From Pseudorhodoferax soli (GTDB lineage Bacteria > Pseudomonadota > Gammaproteobacteria > Burkholderiales > Burkholderiaceae_C), in the NCBI RefSeq assembly GCF_003337555.1, contig NZ_QPJK01000008.1, positions 372,001 to 436,000 on the forward strand: a DNA stretch of 64,000 nucleotides, in the 5' to 3' direction. This document shows, piece after piece, positions 61,081 to 64,000 of this stretch. The position numbers and the translations under genes are program-made. The notes beneath the pieces were generated by a model. That model was given only the letters and a program-made list of their open reading frames with translations. It was not told the origin of the DNA and did no database searches. Position 1 is the first letter of the stretch. Each line of letters begins with the position of its first letter.

Positions 61081-62739
61081 GTGCCTCCCAACCCCATGCC
61101 ATCCGCATCCACCAGCGCCAGGGCGTGGGACTACATCATCGTTGGCGCAGGTTCGGCGGGTTGCGTCCTGGCCAACCGTCTGAGCCAGGATCCGGCTTGC
61201 CGGGTGCTGCTGCTGGAGGCGGGCAGCCGGTCCAGCAACTTCTGGCTCAGGTTGCCGGTGGGCTACTTCCGGACCATCTACGACAAACGGTTTTCCTGGC
61301 AGTTCGCCACGCAGGCGCAGCCCGAAACCGGTGGGCGCACGATCGTCTGGCCGCGCGGCAGGGTGCTCGGAGGGTCCAGCGCCATCAACGGCCTGCTCTA
61401 CATCCGGGGGCAGCATGCCGACTATGACGACTGGGAGCGCCTGGGCGCCACGGGCTGGGGCTACCGCGATGTGCTGCCGTTCTTCAGGAAGTCGGAAAAG
61501 TACGCCGGAACGCCTTCCGAGTACCACGGCGTGGCGGGCGAGCTCGCCGTGTCCGACCTGCGCAACGACCATCCCTATTGCCGGGCCTGGCTGCAGGCCG
61601 GGCAGGAGGCCGGCTTCGCCGCAACAGCCGATTTCAATGGTGCGCAGGACGCGGGGCTGGGCAGCTACCAGCTCACCTTGCGGGGCCACTGGCGCTGCAG
61701 CGCTGCAGATGCCTTCCTGTTCCCCGTTGCCGGCCGGCCCAATCTCAGCATCGCGACCGAGGCATTCGTCAGCAGGATCGTGATCGAGGGTGGACGGGCC
61801 GTGGGCGTCGAGTGGACGCAGGGCGGCCAGCGCATCGTCGGGCGTGCCGACCAGGAGGTGGTGCTGGCGGCCGGTGCCCTGCAATCGCCGCAGCTGCTGC
61901 AGTTGTCCGGCGTCGGTCCGGCCGACCTGCTGCGGCGGCACCAGATCAAGGTGCAGGCGGACGCCCCCGAGTGCGGCCGCAACCTGCAGGACCACTACCA
62001 GGCGCGAGTGGTCGTCAAGCTGAAGCACCGCGTTTCGCTGAACGACGACATCCGCAACCCGTTCAAGCTGCTGCAGATGGGGGCGCAATGGGCGTTCGGC
62101 CAGCGCGGGCCGTTGACGGTGGGCGCGGGGCAGGTGGGTGGCCTGGTGTGCAGCGCGCACGCCGAGGGCGGCCGTCCGGACCTGCTCTTCAACGTGATGC
62201 CCTTGTCGGTCGACAAGCCGGGCGATCCGCTCCATGCCTTCTCGGGGTTCTCTGCGTCGGCAGCGCAATGCCGGCCCCGTTCCATGGGCCATGTGGAGAT
62301 CAGGTCCGCCGATCCGGCGGACCCTCCGCACATCGTCACGAACTACCTGACCGACCCGCACGACGCCAAGGTGCTGGTTTCGGGCCTGGAGATCCTGCGC
62401 GACATCTACCAACGGCCCAGCTTCCGCGCGTTGCTGGCCAAGGACGAATACGCGCCAGGCGACGCGATGCGCTCGAAAGCCGAACTGGAACACTACGCGC
62501 GCCACAAGGGCGGCACGGTGTTTCATGCCAGCGGCACCTGCCGCATGGGCTCGGACGACCGTGCCGTGGTGGACCCGGCGCTGCGGGTGCGCGGCATCGA
62601 TCGCCTGCGCGTGGTCGATGCCTCGGTGATGCCGCGCATGGTGTCGACCAACACGAACGCCGCTGCGATTCTCATCGGAGAAAAAGGCGCGGCCCTGATC
62701 CAGGACGCCGCGCCGCCCGCAGCGCCAGCCCGCATCTGA
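61081..62739 (+). CDS. GMC family flavin oxidoreductase (choline/alcohol dehydrogenase-like)
   Basis: 552 residues from GTG. FAD-binding DYIIVGAGSAGCVLANRLS, GMC signature GRVLGGSSAINGLLYIRGQ, a substrate domain, then the catalytic histidine in VFHASGTCRMGSDDRA and the C-terminal VVDASVMPRMVSTNTNAAAI. It oxidises alcohols with FAD. The GTG is favoured because AAGGA lies 7 bases upstream; an ATG 12 codons earlier abuts the operator with a ribosome site only 4 bases away. First gene of a cluster with a Bug protein and an enolase-superfamily enzyme. Confidence 0.9.
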   Translation: MPPNPMPSASTSARAWDYIIVGAGSAGCVLANRLSQDPACRVLLLEAGSRSSNFWLRLPVGYFRTIYDKRFSWQFATQAQPETGGRTIVWPRGRVLGGSSAINGLLYIRGQHADYDDWERLGATGWGYRDVLPFFRKSEKYAGTPSEYHGVAGELAVSDLRNDHPYCRAWLQAGQEAGFAATADFNGAQDAGLGSYQLTLRGHWRCSAADAFLFPVAGRPNLSIATEAFVSRIVIEGGRAVGVEWTQGGQRIVGRADQEVVLAAGALQSPQLLQLSGVGPADLLRRHQIKVQADAPECGRNLQDHYQARVVVKLKHRVSLNDDIRNPFKLLQMGAQWAFGQRGPLTVGAGQVGGLVCSAHAEGGRPDLLFNVMPLSVDKPGDPLHAFSGFSASAAQCRPRSMGHVEIRSADPADPPHIVTNYLTDPHDAKVLVSGLEILRDIYQRPSFRALLAKDEYAPGDAMRSKAELEHYARHKGGTVFHASGTCRMGSDDRAVVDPALRVRGIDRLRVVDASVMPRMVSTNTNAAAILIGEKGAALIQDAAPPAAPARI

Positions 62740-62780
62740 CGCTTCGCCACATACCACCAATTCGAACCAGGAGACTGATC

Positions 62781-63764
62781 TTGAACTTGCCGATCGCGAT
62801 TGCCACCGCCTGCGCCGCAGGTGCCCTGCTGCTGCCGCAGCTTGCCGCCGGAGCAGAAGACGCCGGCTATCCGGCCAAACCCATCACCTTGATCGTGCCC
62901 TTTCCGGCCGGCGGCGTGATCGATGCGACCGCGCGCATGGTCGCGGAGAAACTGCAGGCGCAGTTGAAAACGACGGTGGTGGTTGACAACCGGCCCGGCG
63001 CCGGCGGCACCATTGGCACGGCGCTGGCCGCACGCGCGCCGGCCGATGGCTACACCTTCCTGGTCGGCGATGCGGCAACGCAGGTCTACAGCCCGGCCAT
63101 CTTCAAGAGCGTGAAGTACGACCCGGTGAAGAGCTTTGCGCCGATCGGGCAGATCAGCTATGGCCCGCTGGTCGTGCTGGTGGGCAGCAAGAGCCCTTCC
63201 AAGTCCTTCCCCGAACTGCTAAACGAGATCAAGGGCGGCGCAGAGAAGATCAACTACGCCAGCAATGGCAACGGCAGCACGCCGCATCTGGCCACCGAGA
63301 TGTTCAAGCAGATGGCCGGGGTCAAGAGCGCCCACATCCCGTTCAGCGGAGGGCCGGCGGCGATGACGGCGCTGGCAGCGGGCGACGTCACCTACTCCAT
63401 CAACCACATCCCGCTGGCCATGAGCATCATCGCCACGGGGCGGGTGAAGCCGGTGGCGACCACGGGCGCCATGCGTTCGCCCGTCTTCCCGGACCTGCCC
63501 ACGCTCGGGGAGGCCGGCATCAAGGGCTTCGAGGCTTATTCGTGGATCGGGCTGTTCGCACAGGCGGCCGTTCCGGCCCAGATCCAGCACAGGATGTCGG
63601 CCGAACTCAAGACGGCACTGGAGGACCCCGGCCTGCAGAAGAAGATGGCCGCGTTGGGCGACGTGGCGTTCTACCGCAGCCCGGAAGACCTGAACCGCTA
63701 TGTCGGCGCCGAGACCGCGCGCTGGGTGCCCATCATCCGTGCCTCCGGCATCGCGCTGGACTGA
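62781..63764 (+). CDS. Bug family (TctC) periplasmic substrate-binding protein
   Basis: 327 residues, TTG start behind AGGAG at 8 bases. Signal peptide to about residue 26 (AAGA), then the Bug pattern YPAKPITLIVPFPAGGVIDATARM, VDNRPGAGGTIGTALAARAPADGYTF, HIPFSGGPAAMTALAAGDVTYSINH. Binds an organic acid, perhaps the substrate of the adjacent oxidoreductase and enolase-superfamily enzyme. No TctA/TctB genes are in view. Confidence 0.92.
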   Translation: MNLPIAIATACAAGALLLPQLAAGAEDAGYPAKPITLIVPFPAGGVIDATARMVAEKLQAQLKTTVVVDNRPGAGGTIGTALAARAPADGYTFLVGDAATQVYSPAIFKSVKYDPVKSFAPIGQISYGPLVVLVGSKSPSKSFPELLNEIKGGAEKINYASNGNGSTPHLATEMFKQMAGVKSAHIPFSGGPAAMTALAAGDVTYSINHIPLAMSIIATGRVKPVATTGAMRSPVFPDLPTLGEAGIKGFEAYSWIGLFAQAAVPAQIQHRMSAELKTALEDPGLQKKMAALGDVAFYRSPEDLNRYVGAETARWVPIIRASGIALD

Positions 63765-63767
63765 CGC

Positions 63768-64000
63768 ATGGTGCTGCCCATCGATACCGCGTTGGCCGTC
63801 GAACGGCTGGATGTCTTCGTCTTGCGCGCGCCGGCAGACCCGCCGGTGCAAACGTCGTTCGGCACCATGCGCGACCGCCCGGCTGTGCTGTTGCGGGTGG
63901 TGGATGCGCACGGCGTGTTCGGATGGGGCGAGGTCTGGTGCAATTTCCCCGTCGTGGGGGCCGAACACCGTGCGCGCATGGCCGCCACCTACCTGCGCCC
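63768..64000 (+). CDS. N-terminal part of an enolase-superfamily enzyme (mandelate racemase/muconate lactonising type), cut by the window end
   Basis: 77 residues visible from ATG, 3 bases after the Bug stop. VERLDVFVLRAPADPPVQTS and LLRVVDAHGVFGWGEVWCNF match the N-terminal capping domain of mandelate racemase/muconate lactonising enzymes, which choose the acid substrate. The barrel with its catalytic lysines lies outside the window, so the reaction cannot be set. It should complete a sugar-acid or aromatic-acid catabolic cluster. Confidence 0.8.
   Translation, partial: MVLPIDTALAVERLDVFVLRAPADPPVQTSFGTMRDRPAVLLRVVDAHGVFGWGEVWCNFPVVGAEHRARMAATYLR

Overview
The window is very GC-rich, gene-dense bacterial DNA. 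Gene content points to a betaproteobacterium of the Burkholderiales, most likely the Comamonadaceae: two Bug-type (TctC) tripartite tricarboxylate transporter binding proteins, MocR/LysR/GntR regulators beside small catabolic clusters, a CcoNOQP cbb3 oxidase with a four-cysteine FNR, a PEP-CTERM protein and a TpsA/TpsB pair. This placement is inference from gene families; there is no rRNA or tRNA in the window. No insertion sequence, integrase, phage gene or CRISPR array was found.

Layout. 1-6.2 kb: housekeeping and membrane genes (end of an unknown protein, LtrA family protein, Kef-type K+/H+ antiporter, DUF924 protein, Lgt; a coupled reverse-strand trio CinA-like / Cys-rich / TPR). 6.3-11.2 kb: malonate utilisation (GntR regulator, malonyl-CoA decarboxylase, Bug binding protein, malonyl-CoA synthetase). 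11.2-18.1 kb: small regulator-enzyme pairs (GAF protein, LysR/quinone oxidoreductase, MocR/DJ-1, SDR, LuxR regulator). 18.3-25.9 kb: a two-partner secretion system followed at once by a NarL-type response regulator and a histidine kinase. 25.9-34.0 kb: a guanidine assimilation operon behind a sigma-54-like promoter and a guanidine-I (ykkC) riboswitch: ABC importer, the two carboxyguanidine deiminase subunits and the urea/guanidine carboxylase, but no allophanate hydrolase.

34.1-46.7 kb is a microaerobic respiration island: universal stress protein, Cu+ ATPase CcoI, CcoS, CcoNOQP, CcoG, a short FixH-like protein, FNR, HemN and a TauE/SafE protein. Three FNR-like boxes sit in its control regions, and a lower-GC pentapeptide-repeat membrane protein on the opposite strand splits ccoS from ccoN. 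47.0-52.0 kb: porin, small PstS-like periplasmic protein, methyl-accepting chemotaxis protein and HD-GYP phosphodiesterase. 52.0-58.9 kb: isochorismatase/pirin operon with a divergent LysR gene; a flavodoxin; a DUF4130-UdgX fusion with its partner radical SAM protein (DNA repair or modification); a glycerophosphodiesterase. 59.0-64.0 kb: a choice-of-anchor A PEP-CTERM protein, then a GntR/UTRA regulator facing a GMC oxidoreductase, a Bug binding protein and the start of an enolase-superfamily enzyme, which looks like a catabolic cluster continuing past the window edge.

The best leads for something new are the TpsA protein with a non-repetitive central domain encoded with its own two-component system, the layered control and small ORF of the guanidine operon, the pentapeptide-repeat insert in the cbb3 locus, and the UdgX fusion/radical SAM pair.
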